A stretch of 64,000 nucleotides of DNA, taken from the NCBI GenBank assembly GCA_052246295.1, contig JBQQCO010000007.1. One strand, written 5' to 3'. The notes below the pieces were generated by a model. That model saw nothing but the letters and a program-made list of their open reading frames with translations. It did no database searches and had not been told where the DNA came from. Positions 53,503 through 63,224 of the stretch are shown piece after piece. The DNA comes from Piscibacillus sp052246295 (GTDB lineage Bacteria > Bacillota > Bacilli > Bacillales > Alkalibacillaceae). Numbering within the stretch: position 1 is the first letter of the stretch; each line of letters starts with the position of its first letter. The position numbers were made by a program, and so were the translations under genes.

Positions 53503-54784
53503 GTCCTTCACCTCCGTCTTCAGCTGTAAGGAAGTATACGGTATCTAATTCAACTTGGTTCGCTACTCGTACAATATCTTCTTTAGTCACGTTATTGATG
53601 GTATTTAAAACATCATCAATATCTTCGTACTCTCCTGCAACTACCTGTTGATAAAAGTATTCAACCATTCCTCCAGCACGATCGATTGTTTCTTTCAATT
53701 GATGGGTAATCGCTTTTTTCGTTTGATTAATTTCTTCTTCAGTTATTTGTCCATTTTTCATATCTTCATGTTGCTGAATGATGATTTCTTTAGCTTGGTC
53801 AAATTTATCTGGAGCAATTCCACTAAACACCAGCATTAACCCTTTATTACTCTCGAGTCTTGAAGCGGCGTAATACGCAAGAGAGTGTTTCTCACGAACA
53901 TTCATAAATAGTTTAGAGTGAGGAAAGGCGCCGAACACGCCATTAAATACTGTTAATGCTCTGTAGTCTGGATCACGATATGTAATCCCAGTACGATACC
54001 CTAAATGTAATTTAGCTTGTTGAACTTTTTGTTTTTCAGTTATTTCATTTACTTTCTCAACTTTTTTATGTTCAGCACGCACCACTTCTACTGAAGGGTT
54101 TCGTTTAAAACTAAGCACTTCCTCTATTGTCGATTTAATTTTTTCTTCTTCAAAGTCGCCGACAAAAAACACATCTAATGCATCTTCTTTTATAACCTGT
54201 TCGTACGTTTTGTATAAACTTGAAGGCGTAATTTGATCCATGTCATCTAAATAGCCATGAGCATGCACACTATACTTTTCACCTTCACACATTTCATCAA
54301 TTAAACGCATATTAGCATATTGCATTTTTTCATCAACGATGGATTTAATTTTATTTGTTAATGTTTCCTTTTCTTTAGTGACAATTTTAGAATCAAATTC
54401 ATTATTTTCAACTTTAGGGTTTGCAGCTACTTCATACAAAAATTCTAGGCACTCTTTGACCAACTCATTGGCATCTGGAATAAACTTTTCATTTGGTACA
54501 TCCAACACAAAAGTAATGACGTGATTTTCACCTTTTTTCCCTGAGTTAATCGAAAACTTTGCGCCATACAATTCATCTAATCGAAGCCTTAATGCTTTTT
54601 CTGATGGATAAAGTTTCGTGCCTTTTTGTAACACAAAAGGTAGTAATGCTCTTTCGGTAATAGTATTTCGGTCTAAAGGCCTTGCGAACTTTAACGCAAT
54701 TGTATTTGTTTTAAATTTCTTTGTTTGTATTAAGTGTAAATTATATTCATTCTTTTCATAATGTTGATGAGATAATTTTGGCAT
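53495..54784 (-). CDS. ymfF: M16 peptidase-like protein YmfF, no zinc motif
   Basis: A 429-aa M16-family protein. Where the zinc motif should be it reads LLPFVLQKGTKLYPSEKAL, so the HxxEH ligands are missing. It is probably the non-catalytic partner of YmfH, as in other M16 heterodimers. The C-terminal half keeps R/Y-type residues (HSLAYYAASRLESNKG). First gene of ymfF-ymfH-ymfI. Confidence 0.9.
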   Translation of the reverse strand: MPKLSHQHYEKNEYNLHLIQTKKFKTNTIALKFARPLDRNTITERALLPFVLQKGTKLYPSEKALRLRLDELYGAKFSINSGKKGENHVITFVLDVPNEKFIPDANELVKECLEFLYEVAANPKVENNEFDSKIVTKEKETLTNKIKSIVDEKMQYANMRLIDEMCEGEKYSVHAHGYLDDMDQITPSSLYKTYEQVIKEDALDVFFVGDFEEEKIKSTIEEVLSFKRNPSVEVVRAEHKKVEKVNEITEKQKVQQAKLHLGYRTGITYRDPDYRALTVFNGVFGAFPHSKLFMNVREKHSLAYYAASRLESNKGLMLVFSGIAPDKFDQAKEIIIQQHEDMKNGQITEEEINQTKKAITHQLKETIDRAGGMVEYFYQQVVAGEYEDIDDVLNTINNVTKEDIVRVANQVELDTVYFLTAEDGGEGHE

Positions 54785-54844
54785 ATTATACCTCCTTTTT
54801 TACTCTAATTTATATTCTACCCTAAATAACAATACAATACGAAA

Positions 54845-54884
54845 AAATCCCTCTTAAAGTAATAAATTTACCTAAGAGGGATTT
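54845..54884 (-). terminator. Terminator after nupQ
   Basis: AAATCCCTCTTA pairs perfectly with TAAGAGGGATTT (12 bp, 16-base loop); the minus strand goes on TTTCGT. Confidence 0.75.
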
Positions 54885-54894
54885 CGATATTTTA

Positions 54895-55860
54895 TTACCT
54901 AGACCCTTTAATAAAAGGTGTCCCAAGTGATTTTGGTGCATCTGCTCGACCTACAAGTCCTACTAAAGCAAAAATCGTTAATACATAAGGTGCAATTTGT
55001 AAGTAAACAGATGGGATATTCTCTAGGAGTGGTACACCACTTCCAATTACACTTAAACTTTGAGCGACCCCAAAGAATAGCGCAGCCCCTAATGCTCCAA
55101 TAGGATGCCATTTCCCGAATACAACTGCTGCCAAAGCAATAAATCCTTGGCCACTGATTGTTCCTTGATAGAAGTTCCCAGCAAATGTTAATGCAAAAAT
55201 TGCACCACCTGCTCCACCAAAGAAACCAGATAACATAACAGCTATATATCTCATTTTATTTACGTTAATACCCACCGAATCTGCCGCAAACGGGTGTTCA
55301 CCAACTGATCTTAAACGTAGTCCGAATGGTGTCTTAAAAATCACATACCAAACGACAAAAGCAAGAATAACTGCAATCCAGTTAGTGTAATACGTATTTT
55401 CAAAAAAGATCGGTCCAATCAAAGGAATGTCACTTAACAGTGGAATATCAGTAGATCTTAACATCCCTTGAACCATATCAGTTTGACCTTTTCCATAAAT
55501 TTGTTTAATTAAAAATAACCCAATTCCTAATGCTAAAAAGTTAATCGCTACACCACTTACTACTTGGTCTGCTCTAAATGTAACAGTTGCAATGGCGTGT
55601 AAACTTGCAAAGAGAGCCCCTACAATAGCAGCAATCAATATGGAAACCCATGGTGTTAGTGTAGAACCTAATACGGAATATAAACTTAAGTTGACAACGA
55701 CACCAATAAAGGCCCCCATAATCATTAAACCTTCTAGTCCGATATTAATAATTCCAGATCGTTCACTAAGTACTCCTCCTAAAGCTGTAAAAATAAGAGG
55801 GGTTGCGAACATGAATGCTGATGGAATGATGGATTGTAAAACGTCTATAAAAGTACTCAT
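54895..55860 (-). CDS. nupQ: Nucleoside ABC transporter permease (NupQ type)
   Basis: A 321-aa permease of the BPD-transp-2 family (LivM/RbsC fold) with about eight helices. The family block LGGVLSERSGIINIGLEGLMIMGAF is at the N-terminus, and the coupling loop GLRLRSVGEHPFAADSVGIN follows mid-protein. It abuts nupP with no gap. In B. subtilis NupNOPQ takes up guanosine; here the substrate is inferred from similarity. Confidence 0.88.
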   Translation of the reverse strand: MSTFIDVLQSIIPSAFMFATPLIFTALGGVLSERSGIINIGLEGLMIMGAFIGVVVNLSLYSVLGSTLTPWVSILIAAIVGALFASLHAIATVTFRADQVVSGVAINFLALGIGLFLIKQIYGKGQTDMVQGMLRSTDIPLLSDIPLIGPIFFENTYYTNWIAVILAFVVWYVIFKTPFGLRLRSVGEHPFAADSVGINVNKMRYIAVMLSGFFGGAGGAIFALTFAGNFYQGTISGQGFIALAAVVFGKWHPIGALGAALFFGVAQSLSVIGSGVPLLENIPSVYLQIAPYVLTIFALVGLVGRADAPKSLGTPFIKGSR

Positions 55861-56946
55861 TTAGTTCCCCCTCCCTTTGCTTTGAAGTTTGCTACGTAGC
55901 TTTTCATATCCTTTAATTAATTGCTCTCTAAACAAGATAATCATATAGCTGGCTGCAACAAAGAAAATGATTAAAGCAGTAATGATATCTACTAACTCAT
56001 GAGGAACGCCAGCACTTAAAGGCATATTTAACGCCCCATTTTTAAGAACACCAAATAACCCTGCTGCCAATACAACTCCAATTGCTGTATTACCACCTAA
56101 CAAAGCAATGGCAATTCCGTCAAATCCAATGTTCGTAAATCCATTATTTAACGTCATATAACCAAAGTTACCAATACCCTCCATAGCACCAGCTAACCCA
56201 GCAAAACCACCTGAAATGGCCATAGAAAGCATAATATTGCGTCTAACACTCATTCCAGCATACTCTGATGCTTGAGGGTTATAACCTACTGCTTTAAGCT
56301 CATAGCCATATTTAGTCTTTTCAATGAAGTACCAGTAAAATAACGCAGCACCAATGGCTAATATAATACCAGCGTGTACATTGGAGTTCGGCATTAACTG
56401 ACTGAGCCATTCCATTTTTAGTGAAGCAGTTTCAGCGATGTGCTCAGTACGCTCAGATCTTTCTGTTAAAACATTACGAATAATAGCGTTTACCGAATAT
56501 AGTGCAATATAATTCATCATAATCGTTATAATAACTTCGTGTACATAAAACCTCGCTTTTAAATAACCTGGAATGAAACCCCAAAGTCCACCAGCTAAAA
56601 TAGCTGCAAGTACAGCTAAGGGTAAGTGAACGAACGTTGGTAAATCAAATGTAATTCCAACCCATACCGACGCTAACCATCCAACTAACACTTGACCTTC
56701 AACACCGATATTTAACAAACCTGTTCTAAACGCGAATGCAACAGCTAAACCTGACAATATATAAGGTGTAATTAAACGAATTGTTTCACCAGTATAATAT
56801 GGTGTATCAAATGCTCCATTCCAAAGTGCAACATATCCCTCAATCGGATTGTAGCCGAAAATCAGCATAATGAGGGCACCGGCTAATAAACCAAAGAAAA
56901 TTGATACTAGCGGTATCCATGCTCCGGTTATTTTCTGTAGATTCAT
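55861..56946 (-). CDS. nupP: Nucleoside ABC transporter permease (NupP type)
   Basis: A 361-aa permease with about nine helices. FRTGLLNIGVEGQVLVGWLAS matches the same NIGxEG block as NupQ, and YELKAVGYNPQASEYAG is the coupling loop. Pairs with NupQ; adjacent to the ATPase gene with no gap. Confidence 0.88.
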   Translation of the reverse strand: MNLQKITGAWIPLVSIFFGLLAGALIMLIFGYNPIEGYVALWNGAFDTPYYTGETIRLITPYILSGLAVAFAFRTGLLNIGVEGQVLVGWLASVWVGITFDLPTFVHLPLAVLAAILAGGLWGFIPGYLKARFYVHEVIITIMMNYIALYSVNAIIRNVLTERSERTEHIAETASLKMEWLSQLMPNSNVHAGIILAIGAALFYWYFIEKTKYGYELKAVGYNPQASEYAGMSVRRNIMLSMAISGGFAGLAGAMEGIGNFGYMTLNNGFTNIGFDGIAIALLGGNTAIGVVLAAGLFGVLKNGALNMPLSAGVPHELVDIITALIIFFVAASYMIILFREQLIKGYEKLRSKLQSKGRGN

Positions 56947-58467
56947 TTATGCTTCACCTTCTTTCTTGCTGCCTGCCATAAGTAAACCTAGCTCATCATG
57001 ATCTGTCTCATCAGGCTTAACTTCAGCCACTATTTTCCCTTCGTAAATCACAGCAATTCGATCACTTAAATTAAATATTTCATCTAACTCAAAAGAAACT
57101 AATAAAACAGCCTTACCGTTGTCCCGTTCCTCAATCAATTTCTTATGGATGAATTCAATGGCTCCAACATCAAGTCCACGGGTAGGTTGAGCAGCAATTA
57201 AAAGATCCGGTGAACGGTCTATTTCCCTACCTATAATTGCTTTTTGTTGGTTACCTCCAGATAAAGACCTTGCTAAAGTTGTTTCATTTGGAGTACGTAC
57301 ATCATACTCTTCTATTAATTTTTTAGCATATCTATAAATCTCTTTAAAATTTAAAGACCATTTTGAAGAGAATGGCTTCTTATAATAAGATTGTAAAACC
57401 ATATTTTCAGCAACTGGAAAATCTAAAACTAACCCGTATTTATGTCGATCTTGAGGAATATGCGAAAGCCCTTTTTCATAAATAGATCTCGGTTTTAGAT
57501 TTTTAATAGATTCGTTGTTTAATAGAATGTCGCCATTTTCTACTTTTCTCAATCCTGTAATGGCTTCAATCAACTCAGACTGTCCATTACCATCTACACC
57601 AGCAATCCCTACAATCTCTCCTTGTCTAACGTTAAGATTCAATTGTCGAACCATATCAACATTTCTTTGGTCCTTTACAACAAGATCTTGAATATCTAGT
57701 ACAAGATCTTTAGGGTTTGCTTTTATTTTTTCTGTCTTGAAACTAACGTCTCTACCGACCATCATAGACGCTAATTGATCAGTCGTCGTTTCATTTATAT
57801 CTACTGTACCAATTCCTTTTCCTCGTCTAATAACCGTACATCGGTCTGCAACCTGCATAATCTCATTTAACTTATGAGTTATTAAAATGATTGACTTACC
57901 CTCGTTTACTAACGATTTCATAATTTCCATTAGTTCTTCAATCTCTTGAGGAGTCAAAACGGCTGTAGGCTCATCTAAAATCAAAATTTCTGCTTGCCTA
58001 TATAACATTTTTAATATTTCAACACGTTGTTGCATACCAACTGAAATATCACGAACAAGCGCCTTAGGATCAACTCTTAACCCATATTGATCTGATATAG
58101 CTTGTACTTCTTTCTCAGCATCTTGAATATTAACTTTTAGCCCTTTTTTAGGCTCAGATCCCAAGACGATATTTTCAGTTACTGTGAACGTGTCAACCAA
58201 CATAAAGTGTTGGTGAACCATCCCAATCCCTAACTCATTGGCAATGTTGGGACTTGTAATATTAACATCTTGATTATTAACTCTTATTTTGCCTTTTTCA
58301 GGTTGGTAAATTCCAAAAAGGACATTCATTAATGTTGACTTTCCAGCACCATTTTCCCCGAGCAAAGCATGTATTTCGCCTTTTTTTACTTGTAAATTTA
58401 TGTTGTCATTCGCTACGATACCAGGAAACTCTTTTCTAATATCTAGCATCTCTATAACATAATCCAT
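56947..58467 (-). CDS. nupO: Nucleoside ABC transporter ATPase (NupO type)
   Basis: A 506-aa double ATPase. Domain 1 has Walker A GENGAGKST, signature ISVGMQQRVEI and Walker B LILDEPTAVL. Domain 2 is degenerate in its P-loop (GVDGNGQSE) but keeps LSGGNQQKAI, as usual for the RbsA/XylG/YufO group. It powers NupP/NupQ. Confidence 0.9.
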   Translation of the reverse strand: MDYVIEMLDIRKEFPGIVANDNINLQVKKGEIHALLGENGAGKSTLMNVLFGIYQPEKGKIRVNNQDVNITSPNIANELGIGMVHQHFMLVDTFTVTENIVLGSEPKKGLKVNIQDAEKEVQAISDQYGLRVDPKALVRDISVGMQQRVEILKMLYRQAEILILDEPTAVLTPQEIEELMEIMKSLVNEGKSIILITHKLNEIMQVADRCTVIRRGKGIGTVDINETTTDQLASMMVGRDVSFKTEKIKANPKDLVLDIQDLVVKDQRNVDMVRQLNLNVRQGEIVGIAGVDGNGQSELIEAITGLRKVENGDILLNNESIKNLKPRSIYEKGLSHIPQDRHKYGLVLDFPVAENMVLQSYYKKPFSSKWSLNFKEIYRYAKKLIEEYDVRTPNETTLARSLSGGNQQKAIIGREIDRSPDLLIAAQPTRGLDVGAIEFIHKKLIEERDNGKAVLLVSFELDEIFNLSDRIAVIYEGKIVAEVKPDETDHDELGLLMAGSKKEGEA

Positions 58468-58516
58468 CTCTTCACCCCTCGATCAATATGCATTATTGCA
58501 AGTAGATTATGTATAA

Positions 58517-58545
58517 AACGGAAAAGGCTAACCGCCTTTTCCGTT
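58517..58545 (-). terminator. Intercistronic hairpin between nupN and nupO
   Basis: A perfect 12-bp stem (AACGGAAAAGGC with GCCTTTTCCGTT, 5-base loop) followed by TTTTAT on the minus strand. A partial terminator here would let the binding protein be made in excess over the transporter. Confidence 0.8.
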
Positions 58546-58554
58546 ATTTATGAT

Positions 58555-59640
58555 TTACAGATTATTTAAGTAATCTTCTAATTCATTATGATCAGATGGA
58601 ACTGATACTTCATCGTTCTGGATTTTTTCTTTCCAATCCTCAACAGCAGAAGCAATATCATCTGTGAAAGCTTCTTCGTTTGTATCAGCTACGGCAATAC
58701 CATCATCTGATAGACCGTACTCAATCACTTCTCCACCAGGGAATTCTCCATTCTTAGTACGTTCAATAACGTCTTGAACAGCAACATCTACACGTTTAAC
58801 CATTGACGTTAACGTTACATTATAATCGTCAACTTGACCTTCTTCATACTGGTCACGGTCAACTCCAATTACCCAAACGTCTTCATCAGGGTTATTGCTT
58901 TTAATGTCTTTGGCTTCATTGAACACACCGTTACCTGCACCACCAGCTGCATGATAAATAACATCAGCACCGCTATTGTACATACTGTTAGCAATTTGAC
59001 GTCCCTTACCAGCATCTGAGAATGATTCAGCATAACGTACATCTACTTCAATATCAGGGTCTACTGATTTAACACCAGCGACAAACCCAACTTCGAATTT
59101 GTTAATAAGTGGGCTATCCATTCCACCAACAAAGCCAACTTTACCTGTTTCAGATTTCATTGCTGCAGCAACACCGACTAGGAATGATCCTTGATGTTCC
59201 TTGAATGTAACACTTGCAACATTGTCACCTTCAGCTACATCATCAACTAATGCATATTGAGAATCCGGGTTCTGAGCAGCAACAGTTTCAATCGCATCAA
59301 GAAGCTTATAACCGATACCAAAAATCAGCTCATATTCCTGTTGTGTTAGACGTGTAATATTTGATTCGTATTCAGAGTCTTGATTCGACTGTGCGTAATC
59401 AAAATGTTCGCCTTTTTCTAGACAATACTCATCACCATAAGCTTGTAAACCTTCCCAAGCTGATTGGTTAAATGACTTATCATCTACTCCACCTTCATCT
59501 GTAACGATTCCAGCTTTGATTGCATCCTCATCAGGTTCGCAATCTTTTTGAGTTTCACCTTCACCATTTCCGCTACCACAAGCAGCTAAAATTAGTGAAA
59601 GCGATAACAAAATAACTAAAAATAAATTCCACTTTTTCAT
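58555..59640 (-). CDS. nupN: BMP-family nucleoside-binding lipoprotein (NupN type)
   Basis: A 361-aa lipoprotein: signal peptide with lipobox LAAC (Cys21), then the Bmp/Med/PnrA domain, which binds purine nucleosides (GIVTDEGGVDDKSFNQSAWEGL, FVGGMDSPLINKFEVGFVAGV, IGVDRDQYEEGQ). It supplies NupOPQ. The upstream gap holds no purine riboswitch. Confidence 0.92.
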   Translation of the reverse strand: MKKWNLFLVILLSLSLILAACGSGNGEGETQKDCEPDEDAIKAGIVTDEGGVDDKSFNQSAWEGLQAYGDEYCLEKGEHFDYAQSNQDSEYESNITRLTQQEYELIFGIGYKLLDAIETVAAQNPDSQYALVDDVAEGDNVASVTFKEHQGSFLVGVAAAMKSETGKVGFVGGMDSPLINKFEVGFVAGVKSVDPDIEVDVRYAESFSDAGKGRQIANSMYNSGADVIYHAAGGAGNGVFNEAKDIKSNNPDEDVWVIGVDRDQYEEGQVDDYNVTLTSMVKRVDVAVQDVIERTKNGEFPGGEVIEYGLSDDGIAVADTNEEAFTDDIASAVEDWKEKIQNDEVSVPSDHNELEDYLNNL

Positions 59641-59768
59641 AAAGTTCCCCCCTGAAAATTAAAAATGAGAAAGAAACAAAATTGCAAAAATCGTCACAAT
59701 TTTGAAACCTTCTCAATAACTATACCACGAAAGACCTATGAAATTAAATAGAAAGTAAATTTTTAATA

Positions 59769-62081
59769 TTATGAATTAGATGTTTGTTGCTGCTCTTCTT
59801 CTTGATATTGACTAACTAATACCTTTCTAGGTTTACTACCTTCATATGGGCCAACAATTCCTCGTTCTTCCATAGCATCAATTAATCGTGCGGCTCTAGT
59901 GTAACCAACTCTAAATTTCCTTTGAAGCATTGAAACACTCGCGCTCTGCATGCTAACAACTAATTGAACCGCATCCTCGTACAATTCATCATCTACATCA
60001 TTTGTCACTTCACTTACTTCATCAGGAATCATCTCTTCTTGGTACTGTGCTTTTTGTTGTTCGACACAATACTCAACAATTCGTTCCACTTCCTCATCAG
60101 ACAAGAAAGCACCTTGGACACGAGTAGGTTTAGAAGCACCAACTGGGAAGAACAACATGTCCCCTTTACCGAGTAACTTTTCTGCTCCCCCACCATCAAG
60201 AATTGTACGTGAGTCAGTTTGTGATGATACACTAAAAGCTATTCTTGATGGGATATTGGCCTTGATTACACCTGTAATGACATCAACTGATGGTCTTTGT
60301 GTTGCAATAATTAAATGTATACCAGCAGCACGAGCCATTTGAGCTAATCTAGTGATTGAATCTTCTACCTCATTTGACGCAACCATCATAAGGTCTGCTA
60401 ATTCATCAATTAAAACAACGACATAAGGTAGATGAGGGTGATTCTCTTCCTCTTTTTCATTAATTTTATTAATGTACTCATTATAACCTTCAATATTACG
60501 TGTACCCGTATCAGAAAATAAATCATAACGTCTTTCCATTTCCGATACGATTTTCTTTAATGCTTGTGAAGCTTTCTTCGGATCTGTAACAACGGGTGCT
60601 AATAAGTGTGGAATACCATTGTACACATTTAGCTCTACTTTTTTAGGGTCAATCATCATCATCTTTACTTCATGAGGTTTAGCTCTTAATAGAATACTAG
60701 TAATAATTCCATTTACACACACACTTTTACCACTACCTGTTGCACCAGCAATTAGAAGGTGTGGCATTTTGTTAAGTTCCGCCGTAATAGCTTCCCCAGC
60801 AATGTCCCTTCCAAGTCCAAACAAAAGTTTTGATGGATTCGTTTGAGCATATTGCACAACTTCTCTTAACGATACTTGTGCAACTTCTGTGTTCGGCACC
60901 TCAATCCCAATAGCAGATTTTCCTGGGATTGGTGCTTCTATACGAATATCTTTTGCGGCAAGTGCTAAGGCTAGATCATCATGTAAGTTAACTATTTTAC
61001 TTACTTTAACCCCCACATCAGGATAAACCTCGTATTTTGTTACAGCTGGCCCAACGTGAACTTTTGTTACTTTAGCTTTCACTCCGAAACTATGAAACGT
61101 TTTTTCTAGTTTTTGCACGGTTGATTGAATTTGAGATTTTTCATGTTGCTGTGAGTGAGCTACTGGACTCTTTAACAGTTGTAAAGATGGTAGTTTATAA
61201 GATTCATTCTCAACCTCTGCCATAGGTAAGGTTTGAATTTCATCAGTTTTTGTATCAGCGTCATCTTCTTGCTTAACCGTCTCTGTCCACTGCTTTGTCT
61301 CAAGTTGATCTGACGATTCATCTACATACTCTTGAAAATCTTCAATAACAGGTTCAGATTCAGACTGTTTAATCTCATTTTGTTCAATATTATAAGTTGT
61401 TTCAGTTACAGGTTCATCAGCTTCCGCTTCTTTTTCCTCAAGTCGTTTAGCTTTTCGTTCCTTCCTTTTTTCCTTGAACGATTGAACAATTGTTAAGAAG
61501 TGATCAATAATCTTTCTAAGTACGTCAGATATTGATTTCTCACTCAGTAACATAAACCCAATTAGAACACCAAAAACAGCTAATACTTTGGCACCCGCCG
61601 CAGATAGAAGATAATAGCTAAGTGCAAATAAAGATGCACCAATCATACCCGCACCAATATATTGGTAGCCTACTTCTCCTGTCTGATAACTTTCATAATA
61701 ATCCCAAGTGATACCAAAAATATTTTGTTCTTGATATTGAGCTACAATTAAATCAAATGTTTGTACATGAGTGAATAATAGAACAGAAGCAAATAAAATA
61801 TAAAACCCAATCCATTTAGAAGCTTTAAAATCGGGCCATTTTCTTTTCAGCATTAAATAAATTCCAATCACAAATAACGCTAAACTTACAACTATGTACC
61901 AAAATCCAAATAACCATTGAAATAGGGTTACAAACACATGAGGAATAAACCCTTCTCCAATAGAACTAATTCCACTAGAAAAGATGGCACTTAATATTAA
62001 TAGTAAACCAACTAGTTCAAACTGTAATACGTGACGTTTTTTTCGTCTTGTTTGTTTTTTCTTCTTTTTACGTTTAGCCAT
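59769..62081 (-). CDS. spoIIIE: DNA translocase SpoIIIE
   Basis: A 770-aa FtsK/SpoIIIE translocase that pumps the chromosome into the forespore. Four N-terminal membrane helices (about residues 20-185), an acidic linker (215-300), the motor with Walker A GATGSGKSV and Walker B VVLIDELADLMM, and a C-terminal gamma domain (RKFRVGYTRAARLIDAMEERGIV) that reads orientation sequences. The neighbours ylzJ and tepA are as in B. subtilis, so SpoIIIE rather than SftA. Confidence 0.95.
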   Translation of the reverse strand: MAKRKKKKKQTRRKKRHVLQFELVGLLLILSAIFSSGISSIGEGFIPHVFVTLFQWLFGFWYIVVSLALFVIGIYLMLKRKWPDFKASKWIGFYILFASVLLFTHVQTFDLIVAQYQEQNIFGITWDYYESYQTGEVGYQYIGAGMIGASLFALSYYLLSAAGAKVLAVFGVLIGFMLLSEKSISDVLRKIIDHFLTIVQSFKEKRKERKAKRLEEKEAEADEPVTETTYNIEQNEIKQSESEPVIEDFQEYVDESSDQLETKQWTETVKQEDDADTKTDEIQTLPMAEVENESYKLPSLQLLKSPVAHSQQHEKSQIQSTVQKLEKTFHSFGVKAKVTKVHVGPAVTKYEVYPDVGVKVSKIVNLHDDLALALAAKDIRIEAPIPGKSAIGIEVPNTEVAQVSLREVVQYAQTNPSKLLFGLGRDIAGEAITAELNKMPHLLIAGATGSGKSVCVNGIITSILLRAKPHEVKMMMIDPKKVELNVYNGIPHLLAPVVTDPKKASQALKKIVSEMERRYDLFSDTGTRNIEGYNEYINKINEKEEENHPHLPYVVVLIDELADLMMVASNEVEDSITRLAQMARAAGIHLIIATQRPSVDVITGVIKANIPSRIAFSVSSQTDSRTILDGGGAEKLLGKGDMLFFPVGASKPTRVQGAFLSDEEVERIVEYCVEQQKAQYQEEMIPDEVSEVTNDVDDELYEDAVQLVVSMQSASVSMLQRKFRVGYTRAARLIDAMEERGIVGPYEGSKPRKVLVSQYQEEEQQQTSNS

Positions 62082-62102
62082 CGTATCCCCCCAAAAATAA
62101 GG

Positions 62103-62125
62103 AAGCAGCCGTGTGTAGGCTGCTT
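62103..62125 (-). terminator. Terminator after ylzJ
   Basis: AAGCAGCC pairs with GGCTGCTT (7-base loop) between ylzJ and spoIIIE, followed by CCTTATTTTTG on the minus strand. Confidence 0.7.
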
Positions 62126-62174
62126 TGCTGTGATTATTATTATACCATAGTTATCCATTGATTTGGATAAGTCT

Positions 62175-62381
62175 TTATAAGTAATATGTTGTTCCTGGCT
62201 GCAATTCTTTGTTCAAATAATCAGCAGGGTCAGTTGATGTCATGTGTACAATTTGATAACCATTTAAACCAGGATCACGACGCAACTTGACTGTAGCATG
62301 GTTAACCGTTACAAATTGATAGACACTATTATCTTCGTCTTCGAAGATTTCTTGTTCGTTTAAAGGCGTATATAGTATCAT
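62175..62381 (-). CDS. ylzJ: YlzJ-like protein
   Basis: A 68-aa protein starting MILYTPLNEQEIF with the conserved VTVNHATVKLRRDPGLNGYQIVHMTSTDPADYLN. Family function is unknown. Its ATG overlaps the tepA stop (ATGA), so it is translated with tepA. Confidence 0.88.
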   Translation of the reverse strand: MILYTPLNEQEIFEDEDNSVYQFVTVNHATVKLRRDPGLNGYQIVHMTSTDPADYLNKELQPGTTYYL

Positions 62382-63121
62382 TGTACCACCTGCTCTCCTT
62401 TATTAGCATCAATTAATTCATTTAACTTAACTATTGCCTCTTTAACACCACCGACATCATCAATTAACCCACAATCAACCGCATCTTTTCCCACTACATT
62501 TGTACCGATATCTCTTGTTAAGTTACCTTTAGCAAACATTAATTCCTTGAAATCTTCTTCAGTAATATTTGAATGTTTAACAACAAAGTTTATGACGCGA
62601 TCTTGCATTTTATCTAAGTATTCAAACGTCTGTGGTACACCAATAACTAGGCCAGTTAACCTAATTGGATGGATTGTCATCGTGGCTGTCTCAGTAATAA
62701 AGGAATAGTTAGCAGAAACAGCAATTGGTACACCAATTGAATGACCACCACCTAAAACAATTGAAACAGTAGGCTTAGATATCGTTGAAATCATTTCTGA
62801 GATAGCTAAACCTGCCTCAACATCTCCACCGACTGTATTAAGTAACAAAATCACACCTTCAATTTTAGGGTTTTGCTCAATTGCGACAATTTGAGGAATT
62901 AAATGTTCATATTTTGTTGTCTTATTCTTTTGTGGCAATTGTAAATGTCCTTCAATTTGTCCAATTATAGGTAGCACATGGATATTTGACTCAGGTGCTT
63001 GTGGTACATTCGTTTGTCCTAGTTGCTTAATTTTATCCATTAGTGAACCTTGCGCATCATCTTTGTTGTTCTCATCATTTTGTTGATCGTTTTGTTGTTC
63101 TTTTTTCTTTTCATCTGACAT
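62378..63121 (-). CDS. tepA: ClpP-fold protease TepA
   Basis: A 247-aa ClpP/crotonase-fold serine protease-like protein. The fold blocks are VILLLNTVGGDVEAGLAISEMI and the nucleophile region VLGGGHSIGVPIAVSANY. B. subtilis TepA was tied to export of secreted proteins and, later, to degradation of spore proteins at outgrowth. A charged E/Q/N-rich stretch of about 35 residues precedes the domain. Start ATG 63121 is chosen over a GTG three codons before because AGGTG lies 6 bases in front. Confidence 0.88.
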   Translation of the reverse strand: MSDEKKKEQQNDQQNDENNKDDAQGSLMDKIKQLGQTNVPQAPESNIHVLPIIGQIEGHLQLPQKNKTTKYEHLIPQIVAIEQNPKIEGVILLLNTVGGDVEAGLAISEMISTISKPTVSIVLGGGHSIGVPIAVSANYSFITETATMTIHPIRLTGLVIGVPQTFEYLDKMQDRVINFVVKHSNITEEDFKELMFAKGNLTRDIGTNVVGKDAVDCGLIDDVGGVKEAIVKLNELIDANKGEQVVQ

Positions 63122-63173
63122 TGTAAACACCTACCTTTCCCATATAGTGTTTACAAATGGTAACTCTTCATAC

Positions 63174-63212
63174 AAAAAGACTCCATTCAATTTGAACAGA
63201 GTCTTTAACAAC
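63174..63212 (-). terminator. Terminator after dapA
   Basis: AAAGACTC pairs with GAGTCTTT, with TTCAA/TTGAA pairs inside the loop, followed by TTTTTG on the minus strand, between dapA and tepA. Confidence 0.75.
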
Positions 63213-63224
63213 TTATTTATTCAC

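Noticed and set aside
59641..59768. Purine riboswitch before the nucleoside transporter
   Set aside because: No aptamer-like conserved junction or pairing is seen in the 128-base gap.
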